A stretch of 64,000 nucleotides of DNA from Streptomyces humidus (GTDB lineage Bacteria; Actinomycetota; Actinomycetes; Streptomycetales; Streptomycetaceae). Shown here one piece after another: positions 16,702 to 24,933 of the stretch. The stretch is taken from assembly GCF_014649655.1 (NCBI RefSeq), contig NZ_BMTL01000007.1, forward strand, positions 62,001 to 126,000, given 5' to 3'. The position numbers and the translations under genes are program-made. The notes under the pieces are model-generated. The model was given only the letters and a program-made list of their open reading frames with translations. It made no database searches and was not told the origin of the DNA. How positions within the stretch are numbered: position 1 is the first letter of the stretch; each line of letters starts with the position of its first letter.

Positions 16702-17993
16702 GAGGCTCCTTCACGGGCGGGCGGCACGGCGGTACGCCCGGGCGGGACGGGCATGTCCCGCAGGGCGCGGACAGGGGAGACGAGCAGGAGGATCACGGGG
16801 ACGATCTCGAGGACCGCCCCGACGGTGAGGGTTCCCCGGACGCCGAGGAAGAGGACCAGGGCGCCGGCGGCCGCGGAGGCCAGGGGCCGGGCTCCCGCGG
16901 TCACCGTGGTGCTCGCGGCCTGCATGCGGCCCTGGAAGCGGGGCTCGCACAGGATCTGCCTCAGGGACCTCTGGCTCGTCCCGGAGGCTGTGGCCCAGAA
17001 CAGCTGAACGGCCAGCGTCCCGGCGAGCGCGATCTGCCAACGGAGTCCTGGTCCGGCGAGCAGGAGGGGGATCTGGGCCAGCGGGCTGACCGCGAACCCG
17101 ATGATGATCGTCGGTCCGATGCCGAAGCGGGACGCGATGCGCGGGGCGAGGAGCGCCCCGGCCAGGCTGCCCGCCCCGCCGACGCCCATGATCACGCCGA
17201 ACTCCGTCGGGGATACATGCAGGTCGACGAGTAGGTAGTACGCCCAGTACGTGTTCATGACCGCCAGGCCGAAGCTGAGCGTGGACAGGGCCGCGATCAC
17301 TGTGCGGATCGTGGGCTGCCCAGCCACGTAGCGCAGGCCCTCACCGATGTCCCGCGAGAGGGTCCGGCGGCCTTCGGGCGGAGCGGCGACCAGCTCGGGG
17401 GTGCGGATGCGCCACACGAGAAGGGCGGAGACGAGGTAGGAGAGGACGTCGGCGAGGACGGAGCGGGCGGCGCCGATGGCGCCGACCAGCGCGGCGCCCG
17501 CGTTGCTGCCCGCGCTGTCGGCCACCGACGAGGCCGCGCCGAGCCGGGAGTTCGCGCGCTGCAGCAGGTGAGGTTCGACGAGGACGGGCAGGTAGCTGAT
17601 GGCGGCCGCGTCGTGCACGATCTTGGTGATGCCCAGGATGACGGCGACCGCGTACAGCTGGCCGATGCCGAGCACTCCGGCGAAGGCGGCGGCCGGGATG
17701 GTCGCGAGGCCCGCGGCGGCGGTGAGGTCCGCGGCGATCATCTGGGGGCGCTTGGCGTAGCGGTCCGAGAGCGCGCCGGCCGGGAGCGCCACGACGGCAT
17801 TCGGGAGTTGGCCGAGGAAGGCGAGCGCGGCGATCTGGGTGGTGGAGGCGTGGAGTTCCAGCACGGCCAGGGTGGGGAGGGCGACGGTGCTAACCGCGGA
17901 TCCGGAGAGGCTCGCGCACTCGCTGGCGACCAAGCGGCGCAGATCCGGGGAGGTGACCGTCGAGGCCTTGGCCGTCTGGGTGGAGGTCGTCAC
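16698..17993 (-). CDS. Major facilitator superfamily exporter
   Basis: A 431-residue membrane protein with about twelve hydrophobic segments. The loop 2-3 signature region reads GALSDRYAKRPQM, a recognisable GxxxDRxxRR-type MFS motif, and the fold ends with a basic cytosolic tail. It resembles the DHA3/enterobactin-exporter type of drug efflux pump. GTG 17993 overlaps the upstream NUDIX stop. Placed among tailoring enzymes and a kinase, it is a reasonable exporter or self-resistance pump for the cluster product. Confidence 0.85.
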   Translation of the reverse strand: MTTSTQTAKASTVTSPDLRRLVASECASLSGSAVSTVALPTLAVLELHASTTQIAALAFLGQLPNAVVALPAGALSDRYAKRPQMIAADLTAAAGLATIPAAAFAGVLGIGQLYAVAVILGITKIVHDAAAISYLPVLVEPHLLQRANSRLGAASSVADSAGSNAGAALVGAIGAARSVLADVLSYLVSALLVWRIRTPELVAAPPEGRRTLSRDIGEGLRYVAGQPTIRTVIAALSTLSFGLAVMNTYWAYYLLVDLHVSPTEFGVIMGVGGAGSLAGALLAPRIASRFGIGPTIIIGFAVSPLAQIPLLLAGPGLRWQIALAGTLAVQLFWATASGTSQRSLRQILCEPRFQGRMQAASTTVTAGARPLASAAAGALVLFLGVRGTLTVGAVLEIVPVILLLVSPVRALRDMPVPPGRTAVPPAREGAS

Positions 17994-18463
17994 CCGGCCT
18001 CACCGCCCAGCAGTTCTGGGGCGATCACGTTGGCGTAGAGCCGGCCGGTGGAGAAGTGGGTGAGGACCGCGTGGGTGAAGGGGTGGCAGTCGGGGGGCGG
18101 GGCGGTCGGGTCGACCCACACCAGCTCGGTGTGCGTGCCCGGCTCGCGGTTGTACGGGGTGCCCTCCCACTCCCGCACCGTGAAGGCGGCGCCGATCACC
18201 CGCTCACCGTCCGCCGCGTGGAAGTGGAGCAGCTGGCAGAACCGCAGGCGGTCCGGGCTGATGTGGATGCCGACTTCCTCGGCGAGCTCGCGCACCGCTC
18301 CCTCGTCGAGGAACTCGCCGTCCTCAAGGCGTCCTCCGACGACCGTGAGCATCCCGGGGGAGTGCCACGACGTCGCCTGGTGCCGGACGGTCAGGATCCG
18401 GCCGTCGCCAGGACGCTGGAGCAGGACCATGACGTTCCCGATGCTCCGGTGTACGGCGCTCAC
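17990..18463 (-). CDS. NUDIX hydrolase
   Basis: A 157-residue single-domain NUDIX protein. The box runs from GGRLEDGE to RELAEEVGI and keeps all catalytic glutamates. It begins directly with the beta-strand VHRSIGNVMVLLQRP. GTG 18463 is chosen because it overlaps the upstream kinase stop (GTGA). It probably hydrolyses a nucleoside diphosphate derivative, perhaps a pathway intermediate or a damaged nucleotide. It is coupled on both sides to the APH-like kinase and the exporter. Confidence 0.85.
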   Translation of the reverse strand: MSAVHRSIGNVMVLLQRPGDGRILTVRHQATSWHSPGMLTVVGGRLEDGEFLDEGAVRELAEEVGIHISPDRLRFCQLLHFHAADGERVIGAAFTVREWEGTPYNREPGTHTELVWVDPTAPPPDCHPFTHAVLTHFSTGRLYANVIAPELLGGEAG

Positions 18464-19344
18464 GACCGGTCCTCCTTCATGAGCCTGTCCAGGGTCCGCC
18501 GACCGCGGGCGGTGACCTCGGCGTCGCCGTTGTCCGGGCCCCAGGCAAGGCAGTTGACCGCGTCCAGCGCGGTCAGGCAGCGGAGCGCGTGCCGCTCGGC
18601 GTCGGACAGCTCCCGCCCGTAGGACAGGAGGAACGCCTTCTCGCGGTCCGGATGGTCGGCCCACTGGGTGGTGGCGAGGATGACGAGGTCCTGGACGCGC
18701 GCGGCCGGCCGGGACCGTTCGAAGTCGATGAGGGCGAGCCCGCTCGTGGACCACAGCCAGTTCCTCGGCTGGTTGTCGCCGTGGATGTAGCCGACGGGTA
18801 CCGGGCCGACGCGGCGAAGGCGTGCGGCGTGGTCCCGGATCAGCTGCTGCTCGTCCTGGTTGAGCCGGTCCCCGGCGCGAGCCAGGTACTTCTCCGCTCC
18901 GTCAGCGGCGGCGGACAAAGAGGCTTCGGCCTCCACCTGGTCGCCGCGGTCGAGTGGCCCGGCCTCGTGGAGCCGGGCGCAGAGCGCCCCGGCCTGTTGG
19001 TGCACGGTCCGCCACCCGGCGGCGCCCAATCCGAGTTCCTTCGCCGGGGCGCCGGGAACCGCGGTGAGCAGCAGGGCCAGGTCCTGGGCGCGGCTGTCGA
19101 CGAGGTGGGGCGCCCGGGTGTGTCCGAGTGCGGGGACGATGTGACGGTAGGCCCGGCTCTCCCGGGTGAAGAACTTCACCGAGGGCGAGACCTTCAGGTA
19201 GTGGTGCACCCCGCGTTCGCCCTCCAGATCCCACACCCGGGAGCGGTCCCAGCTGTGCGAGGCGTCGCGGACGGACACGACGGGGCCGATCCGCTGTTCC
19301 GCCCAACGCTTCAGGGCCGCGGGCAGCGGCTTCGTCGAGCTCAT
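18460..19344 (-). CDS. APH-like small-molecule kinase (aminoglycoside phosphotransferase family)
   Basis: A 294-residue protein kinase-like phosphotransferase. It has an HxDxxxxN-type loop, IHGDNQPRNWLW, and the metal-binding LIDFERS that follows, both diagnostic for APH/choline-kinase folds. ATG 19344 with a GAGG site is preferred over GTG 19353. It could phosphorylate and inactivate the cluster product for self-resistance or act as a biosynthetic kinase. It sits between an ABC exporter and a NUDIX/MFS pair, which slightly favours resistance. Confidence 0.75.
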   Translation of the reverse strand: MSSTKPLPAALKRWAEQRIGPVVSVRDASHSWDRSRVWDLEGERGVHHYLKVSPSVKFFTRESRAYRHIVPALGHTRAPHLVDSRAQDLALLLTAVPGAPAKELGLGAAGWRTVHQQAGALCARLHEAGPLDRGDQVEAEASLSAAADGAEKYLARAGDRLNQDEQQLIRDHAARLRRVGPVPVGYIHGDNQPRNWLWSTSGLALIDFERSRPAARVQDLVILATTQWADHPDREKAFLLSYGRELSDAERHALRCLTALDAVNCLAWGPDNGDAEVTARGRRTLDRLMKEDRS

Positions 19345-19543
19345 CCGGCACACCTCGCGACCGGGCGCGGGACGGCGGAGCGGCAGAACGCACCGCCATC
19401 AGATTCGGTGAGATCGGGGAACACGGTTCCTCCCGGGGTGTCGGTCGCGTTGATCGTCGGAGTGCCGGATGGGCAGACCAGGCCGGCGGCGGCCGACCCT
19501 GGCCGTTGCCGGCCGGAGTCGGCTCAGTACTGCGGGCAGGGGA

Positions 19544-21508
19544 TCAGGTCGGATCGGGCGCGCCGCCGGTGCGCTGCTCCAGTTCCCACAGGGTCCGAAA
19601 GAGCCCGGGCTCGCGGGTGAGCTGCGCGTACGTGCCTTCCTGGACGAGGCGGCCCTGGTCGAGGACGACGATCCGGTCGGCCACGGCGACGTTGGCGAGC
19701 CGGTGCGTGATCAGAAGGATGGCGCGGTCCTTGGCCAGGTCCCGCAGGCCGGTGAAGACGTGGTGCTCCGCCCGGGCGTCGAGCGCGGCCGTGGGCTCAT
19801 CCATCACCAGTAGCTCGGCCTTCCGGTGAAAGGCCCTGGTCAGGATGACGCGTTGCCACTGCCCGCCGGACAGCTGGTGGCCGCCAAACCACTCGCTGGT
19901 CAGGAGGGTGTCGAGGCCGGAACGGAGGGCGGGCAGCATGTCCGCGGCTCCGGACGCCTCGCAGGCCGCCATGAGCGCGGCGTCGCTGGGGTCGCCCTGC
20001 CCCAGGGTGACGTTGTCGCGCAGCGTCAGCGGCAGATAGGTGAACCGCTGCGGCGCGACCGCCACGTGCTTCCACGCCTCCCACGGCTCCAGCCGCGCGG
20101 TGGTCGTGTGATCCCAGGCCACTTCCCCGGAGGTCGGCAGCAGCAGTCCGCAGATCAGCCGGGACAGAGTCGTCTTCCCTGACCCGTTCTCCCCGACCAG
20201 CGCCACGATCTCCCCGCGCCGTACCTTCAGCGATACCCCGGCCAGGCTGTCCTTCTCCGCACAGTCGTACCGGTAGGTGACGTCGCGGACCTCGAACCGT
20301 TCCGGCGGCGCCGACAGCATCTCGGAGCCACGCGAGGCCACCATCGCCTGCCCGTGCGCGTTGTCGATGAAGTTCTGCCAGTCCTGCACGTACCAGCCGG
20401 TGCGCACCAGCCGGGCCCCGCCGTTGATGATGCCGCGTACGGAGCCGGTCGCCGTCTGCAGGGCGAAGACCGCGCCGCCGCCCGCCGCCAGGTCCATCCG
20501 GCCGGAGACCAGGAGCCACAGCAGGGTCGCCCAGACCGCCGCCGAGGCGACTCCGCCGGCCGCCGCGCCGGCCAGGCCCATCCAGGCCCCGGTGTTCGCG
20601 GCCTCGCGCTCGGAGACGTTGACGGAGGCGGCCAGGCGCCGGTAGCGGCCGAGGAGGAACGGGCCGGCCAGGCAGGCTCGCATCTCCTCGCTGGACTCCA
20701 TGTAGGACATGTGCCAGCGCAGCTTGTGCAGCATCCGTCGGCGCCCCGACGTCTCCAGGCTCGCGAGGTACACCACGCGGGCCGCGCGCACGTACGCGGC
20801 GGCCTGCGGCAGGCACGCCAGGAGCAGCAGAGGCAGGAGAATCGGGTGGATCACGGTGAGGACGGTCGCGCCGGCGGCGAGGGTCGCCGTGGCGGCCAGC
20901 ACGTCCTGGGCTTCCTCCACGAGGTCGGGAGTGACCTGGGCGCCGCGGTCGGCGATGTCGTACTGGTCGTTGTACCCCGGCTTGTTGTTCGCCGCGGCCT
21001 CGGCGCCGAGAGCCGCCTCGACCATGCTGACTTCCGCGGCCCGGGCGAGCACCGGCCGCAGCCGCCCGGTCAGCCAGGTCACCGTGACTCCCAGCAGGGC
21101 GCGCAGCCCGGCAGCCACCGCGATGACGGCCAGCTGCGGAGCCGCCTCCCGCAGCCGCTCGGTGATGTCGCCGGAGGCGATCAGCGCGGTGAGGGTCCCG
21201 GTCACGGCGAACAGGCCCAGTGCGGCCAGCACGCCGGTGCCGATCTGGCACGCGAGCAGTCCGGCCGTCGCGCCCCGGTCAACCTGCCACGCCATCCGCA
21301 GCGACCGGCGCACCAGCACGGGCAGGCGCCGCGCCATCGTGGTCGTCGTCATCTGCGCGCCGGCCTGGATCCGGGACTCGTCCCGGTACTGGAACTCCTC
21401 CTCCTGCGCCGCGCCCCCGCTGTCGGGTGGGGTCCCCTCCGCTTCGTCCGTGCTCGGCTGTGCGGCTGTGCTGCCCGAGGTCAAGTCGATCCCCCTGTCG
21501 GTCGTCAC
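19544..21508 (-). CDS. ABC exporter, fused membrane and ATPase domains
   Basis: A protein of about 654 residues. Roughly the first 380 residues hold six hydrophobic segments. The ATPase domain has Walker A GENGSGKTTL, Q-loop VAPQRFTYL, signature LSGGQWQR, Walker B LLVMDEPTAALD and switch THR. This is the half-transporter type used for peptide or small-molecule export. GTG 21508 gives a 50-residue polar N-terminal extension; ATG 21352 would begin just before the first helix. A gap of about 200 bases separates it from the downstream kinase. It heads the block ending at the deacetylase. Confidence 0.85.
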   Translation of the reverse strand: MTTDRGIDLTSGSTAAQPSTDEAEGTPPDSGGAAQEEEFQYRDESRIQAGAQMTTTTMARRLPVLVRRSLRMAWQVDRGATAGLLACQIGTGVLAALGLFAVTGTLTALIASGDITERLREAAPQLAVIAVAAGLRALLGVTVTWLTGRLRPVLARAAEVSMVEAALGAEAAANNKPGYNDQYDIADRGAQVTPDLVEEAQDVLAATATLAAGATVLTVIHPILLPLLLLACLPQAAAYVRAARVVYLASLETSGRRRMLHKLRWHMSYMESSEEMRACLAGPFLLGRYRRLAASVNVSEREAANTGAWMGLAGAAAGGVASAAVWATLLWLLVSGRMDLAAGGGAVFALQTATGSVRGIINGGARLVRTGWYVQDWQNFIDNAHGQAMVASRGSEMLSAPPERFEVRDVTYRYDCAEKDSLAGVSLKVRRGEIVALVGENGSGKTTLSRLICGLLLPTSGEVAWDHTTTARLEPWEAWKHVAVAPQRFTYLPLTLRDNVTLGQGDPSDAALMAACEASGAADMLPALRSGLDTLLTSEWFGGHQLSGGQWQRVILTRAFHRKAELLVMDEPTAALDARAEHHVFTGLRDLAKDRAILLITHRLANVAVADRIVVLDQGRLVQEGTYAQLTREPGLFRTLWELEQRTGGAPDPT

Positions 21509-21851
21509 GGCTGGTTCGCGAGGCTCAACGACACAGCCCGGATATCGAACACACGTTTTTCGGTCGGTCCTGAAGTCCCGGGATAGAGCGTTCGAGGAAC
21601 CGTGGGAACAGCACCGACCCAGCTCTCGCAACGGCACTGCCACAAAGGGCGTTTGGCCGAATCGCCGAGGTTCCCAAGCGCCGTACGCCAGCGGGCGCGT
21701 TGGTGCGTATGGGGCCCGTCGGACTTGTAGAGTGCGGGGCTTCCGGTACGCCACGACTCTTGTGGAGCTGACTGTGCACGTGCTTGGTGGCCGCCCTCGA
21801 GCGGCCCATCCCGGCGGAACCCTCCTCGGGCCGAGCGGAGGGCGATGACCT
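21509..21851. other. Divergent intergenic region, ABC exporter / NUDIX
   Basis: These 343 bases lie between divergent starts. I see no convincing ORF or hairpin. The region holds an AT-richer patch near 21548-21560 and a small GTGCACGTGC palindrome near 21773-21782, a short distance before the NUDIX gene. Both promoters must lie here, but no clear -35/-10 pair can be assigned. Confidence 0.4.
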
Positions 21852-22412
21852 GTGGCGATCACTGATTCCGACATCGCGGGAGTGCTCACCGCCTACCTTG
21901 AGCGCTACCCGCAAGAGGCCGGACAACTGGCCGAGCCTCTGCGGCTCCTGGCCGAAGGCCGGGGGGTCGCCTCGCGGCGGACCTTCCCGATGCACGTCAC
22001 CGCCGGCGCGCTGCTGGTCCGGGACCACGCCGAGGTCCTTCTGATCGAACACCTCGCGTACGGGATCACTTTGCAGCCAGGCGGTCATCTGGAGCCGACC
22101 GATACGACGCTGGTCGGCGCGGCGCTGCGGGAGCTGTCCGAGGAGACCGGCATCGACCCTGGACAGGTCGCCCTCGTCTCTGCGCACCCTGCCTATGTCG
22201 AGTTCGGCCGGGTGCCGGCCAGGCCCGCAAAGGGCGAGCCGGACCACTACCACCTGGATTTCGGCTATGTCTTCACGACGGCAGACGCCGAGGTCGGGCG
22301 TATCCAGGAGTCCGAGGTGACCGGCGCCGCCTGGTACCCGCTGGATCTCGCGGAGCGCCTCGTCGGGCCCCGGATCGCGCGGGCGGTCACCACATCGACC
22401 GGAATCAGGTAA
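21852..22412 (+). CDS. NUDIX hydrolase
   Basis: A 186-residue NUDIX-fold protein. The box is GGHLEPTDTTLVGAALRELS followed by EETGI, with Asp instead of Glu at the first acidic position of the GX5E part but an intact REUXEE core. The N-terminal 45 residues are helical. GTG 21852 follows GGAGGGCGA. It is the only plus-strand gene in this stretch and is convergent with a methyltransferase. The substrate is unknown. Confidence 0.8.
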   Translation: MAITDSDIAGVLTAYLERYPQEAGQLAEPLRLLAEGRGVASRRTFPMHVTAGALLVRDHAEVLLIEHLAYGITLQPGGHLEPTDTTLVGAALRELSEETGIDPGQVALVSAHPAYVEFGRVPARPAKGEPDHYHLDFGYVFTTADAEVGRIQESEVTGAAWYPLDLAERLVGPRIARAVTTSTGIR

Positions 22413-22501
22413 CCCCTGCGCCACCGGAAGCTCTCGTGGCGGCCGGCTGACGGGCAGGGAACATGCCGTCATAGAAGACGCCGGGGCAAGCGCGTTCGGC
22501 G

Positions 22502-23335
22502 TCATGCCTCTGCCGGAAGCTCGGCGACGATCACGAGCCAGCTCGTCACCGTGACGTCGTCTGGCTTGGACTGGGCGGTGGCCTCGGCGAGGATCGCCAT
22601 CTTCTGCTCGTAGGAGAGGGCGCCCTCGGGGTGGGCGAAGACGGGAATGGACAGCCAGGCCGCCCTCTCAGCGGTCGTGGTGTGCTGGCCGGTGACCTCC
22701 GCGGCGACAACGTGCAACCCGGCATCGGCCAGCAGCCCGGTGATCATGGGGAGCGGGAGCTTCGGAGGGACGGCGGCCGTCGGCGGGACGATGCCGTAGT
22801 CCCGGTTAGCGATCTGCTCGATCAGGGCGCTGAGAGAAGGCCCGGTCGGCGGGGACAGCGCGTCGGGGTGGGTGACCCCGGCGAAGGCGCCGCCGATGTT
22901 GAAGACGAACCGGCCTCCGGGCCGCAGTACACGGCGCACCGCAGTGACCACAGCGGCGACGTCCGTCTTCCACACCGCCGAGTTGCACACGACGGCATCC
23001 ACGCTGCGTGCCGGGACATGGTCGGCCAAACCTTCGGCAGGGGCGTTGACCCAAGTCAGCCGGGGGTCGCTCAGGAGTCGGCGGCCGATGCTCTGCATGG
23101 CGGCGGAGCTGTCGAGGGAGAAGACGGTGGAGTCGGGCGGCGCCAGGGCGAGGATCGCCTCGGCCGTCGTACCGGTGCCGCCGCACAGGTCGACGATCAC
23201 ACGACTGCGGGTGAGGTCGGCACGCGCGGCCAGATCGCGGCTGGAGGCGCTGTACATGGGGTAGGCCCGGGTGAAGGCGGCGTAGGTCTCGGCGGTGATG
23301 TCGTCGTCCCAGCCGGTGAGGGCGTCGTACTCCAA
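22502..23335 (-). CDS. Class I SAM-dependent methyltransferase
   Basis: A protein of about 277 residues with motif I RVIVDLCGGTGTTAEAIL, FSLDSS as the acidic strand and LRPGGRFVFNIG. TTG 23335 has a good GAGGAA site; GTG 23368 is an alternative adding 11 residues. It lies 142 bases downstream of the Rv2466c-like gene and may end the long operon that begins with queD. Its C-terminal segment (AAWLSIPVFAHPE) is rich in aromatic residues, perhaps lining a substrate pocket. Confidence 0.75.
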   Translation of the reverse strand: MEYDALTGWDDDITAETYAAFTRAYPMYSASSRDLAARADLTRSRVIVDLCGGTGTTAEAILALAPPDSTVFSLDSSAAMQSIGRRLLSDPRLTWVNAPAEGLADHVPARSVDAVVCNSAVWKTDVAAVVTAVRRVLRPGGRFVFNIGGAFAGVTHPDALSPPTGPSLSALIEQIANRDYGIVPPTAAVPPKLPLPMITGLLADAGLHVVAAEVTGQHTTTAERAAWLSIPVFAHPEGALSYEQKMAILAEATAQSKPDDVTVTSWLVIVAELPAEA

Positions 23336-23400
23336 CGGGTTCCTCGCTCTCGTGGTCGGGTGCCGCACGTGGCGGGCGTGGAGGTGATCTGGATCCGCTC

Positions 23401-23420
23401 GAACCGAACCGAACCGAACC
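23401..23420. repeat. Four tandem GAACC units
   Basis: A perfect five-base repeat (GAACC) occurs four times in the 142-base gap between the methyltransferase and the Rv2466c-like gene. No function is evident; it could vary by slippage. Confidence 0.7.
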
Positions 23421-23477
23421 GGCGGTGCGGGGCCGGGTGTTCTGCGTGTCCTTGGAGCCGGTCGGGTCGCGGTGGGC

Positions 23478-24119
23478 TCAGTCGAAGGACGGCTTGACGT
23501 TGCGGCTCCGCTTGAGCTCGAAGAAGCCGTCCGTCGCCGCGACCAACGCCAGGCCGTCCCAGAGCTGTCCGGCGGCTTCGCCGCGGGGGGCCGGAGTGAT
23601 GACGGGACCGAACAGGGTCGTGCCGGCGATCCGCAGGACGGGGGTCCCGACGTCGAGGCCGACCTCGTCGAACGCCTCGTGGTGCGAGTCCTTGATGCGC
23701 TGGTCGAACTCCGTGCTGGAGGCCGCCGCGGCCAGCGAGGCCGGCAGCCCGGCCTCCGCCAGGGCTTCGGTAATGACGGTGGGGTCCTCGCGGCGCCGCT
23801 GGTTGTGCAGCCGGGTGCCGATGGCCGTGTACAGCGGCCCCAGCACGGGGCGGCCGGCGTGTTCGGCGGCGGCGGCGCAGACCCGCACCGACCCCCAGGC
23901 CGTGTTCATCAGCTCCCGGTAGTCCTCGCTGATGCCCTTGCCGCCCCGCTGGTCGAGGTTGAGGTAGGCGAGCGACATGATCCGCCAGTCGGCGCGCACC
24001 GGCCGAACCTGCTCGACTTCCAGGAGCCAGCGGGAGGTGATCCAGGCCCAGGGGCACAGCGGATCGAACCAGAACGGGACCTGGACCTCGTCGCCGCGGG
24101 TCTCTTCGGTGATCGTCAT
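23478..24119 (-). CDS. DsbA-fold protein, Rv2466c/mycothiol-nitroreductase family, CPWA variant
   Basis: A 213-residue thioredoxin-fold protein closely following the mycobacterial Rv2466c pattern: FWFDPLCPWAWITSRWLLEV at the start, MSLAYLN, RIKDSHHEAFDEVGLDVGTP and FELKRSR near the end. Rv2466c is a mycothiol-dependent reductase that uses CPWC. Here the motif is CPWA, so the resolving Cys is missing and a monothiol mechanism with mycothiol would be needed. ATG 24119 is preferred over ATG 24149. It is in the queD operon; a redox tailoring role is possible. Confidence 0.8.
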   Translation of the reverse strand: MTITEETRGDEVQVPFWFDPLCPWAWITSRWLLEVEQVRPVRADWRIMSLAYLNLDQRGGKGISEDYRELMNTAWGSVRVCAAAAEHAGRPVLGPLYTAIGTRLHNQRRREDPTVITEALAEAGLPASLAAAASSTEFDQRIKDSHHEAFDEVGLDVGTPVLRIAGTTLFGPVITPAPRGEAAGQLWDGLALVAATDGFFELKRSRNVKPSFD

Positions 24120-24176
24120 GATGCGTACCGTCCAATCTGCGAGTGGCACTGCATGGCTCGTTGTCGGGCGGATGGG

Positions 24177-24854
24177 CTAGATGTTGAAGAGCCCGCCCTG
24201 GACTGGGATGTTGCTCTTGGCGGTGCGCCCCGCCACCTTCACCAGGGCGGCGAGGTCGGCGAGCTGCGCGGCGTCGTCTGCAGCACCAAGGAGGCGGAGG
24301 AACACCTGCGCGGTGACGTCGACGTCGGCGTAGGCCCGGTGGCGGGCGGCCGGCTGCGCGATGGCGAAGTGCGCCAGCAGGGTGTCGAGCTTGTAGTTCG
24401 CCAGGCCCGGGACCAGGTACTTGGCGAGGGGGATGGTGTCGAGGAAGTCGACACGGGACAGGGCCGGGCAGTGCTCTCGGGCGTTGTGGATGACGTTCGC
24501 CTCGGTCGCGGCGTGCTGCGCCACCAGCAGGTACCGGCCGCCAGGGGTGAAGCGCCGGTCCAGGGCGCCCATGACGTGCGCCACGTCCGGGGCGCCTGCC
24601 AGTTCGGCCGCTGTCAGGCCGGTCTGGGCCGTGTCGGCCGGTGTCACCGGGGCGAACGCGGGCGGCCGGATGAGGGAGGTACTCCGGCCCGCCTCCGTCC
24701 ACGCACCATCTGGGCAGCGCAGGGCGAGAGCCGCGACTTCGATGGGCTGCGCCGGGTAGCCCGTCGGCGTCGTCGTCTCGAAGTCGATGACCACGAACGT
24801 CGTTGCCCGGAAGTCGGGGTCGTCGGTCAAACTGCCCATAGGTTCGCCGTTCAT
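24177..24854 (-). CDS. DnaQ-like 3'-5' exonuclease (DEDDh family)
   Basis: A 225-residue RNase H-fold exonuclease. Exo I is VVIDFETTT (Asp, Glu) and Exo III is HRAYADVDVT (His and Asp of DEDDh). Exo II (LVAQHAATEANVI) has Glu where the family usually has Asp. KLDTLLAHFAI also fits the family. It could degrade DNA, RNA or small nucleotides. Its position between a redox protein and the PurC-like gene suggests recruitment into nucleotide metabolism, possibly to remove a toxic nucleotide from nucleic acid. That is inference. Confidence 0.75.
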   Translation of the reverse strand: MNGEPMGSLTDDPDFRATTFVVIDFETTTPTGYPAQPIEVAALALRCPDGAWTEAGRSTSLIRPPAFAPVTPADTAQTGLTAAELAGAPDVAHVMGALDRRFTPGGRYLLVAQHAATEANVIHNAREHCPALSRVDFLDTIPLAKYLVPGLANYKLDTLLAHFAIAQPAARHRAYADVDVTAQVFLRLLGAADDAAQLADLAALVKVAGRTAKSNIPVQGGLFNI

Positions 24855-24933
24855 CTCGGTTGGGTGGCAGCGCTGGCGCGCGCCCTGCTCATCGAGGAGA
24901 GCACGTGCCAGCGCCTGCCCGGGTGGGTTCTCG

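Noticed and set aside
23401..23420. CRISPR or VNTR array
   Set aside because: Only four copies of a five-base unit, with no spacers; a simple slippage tract.
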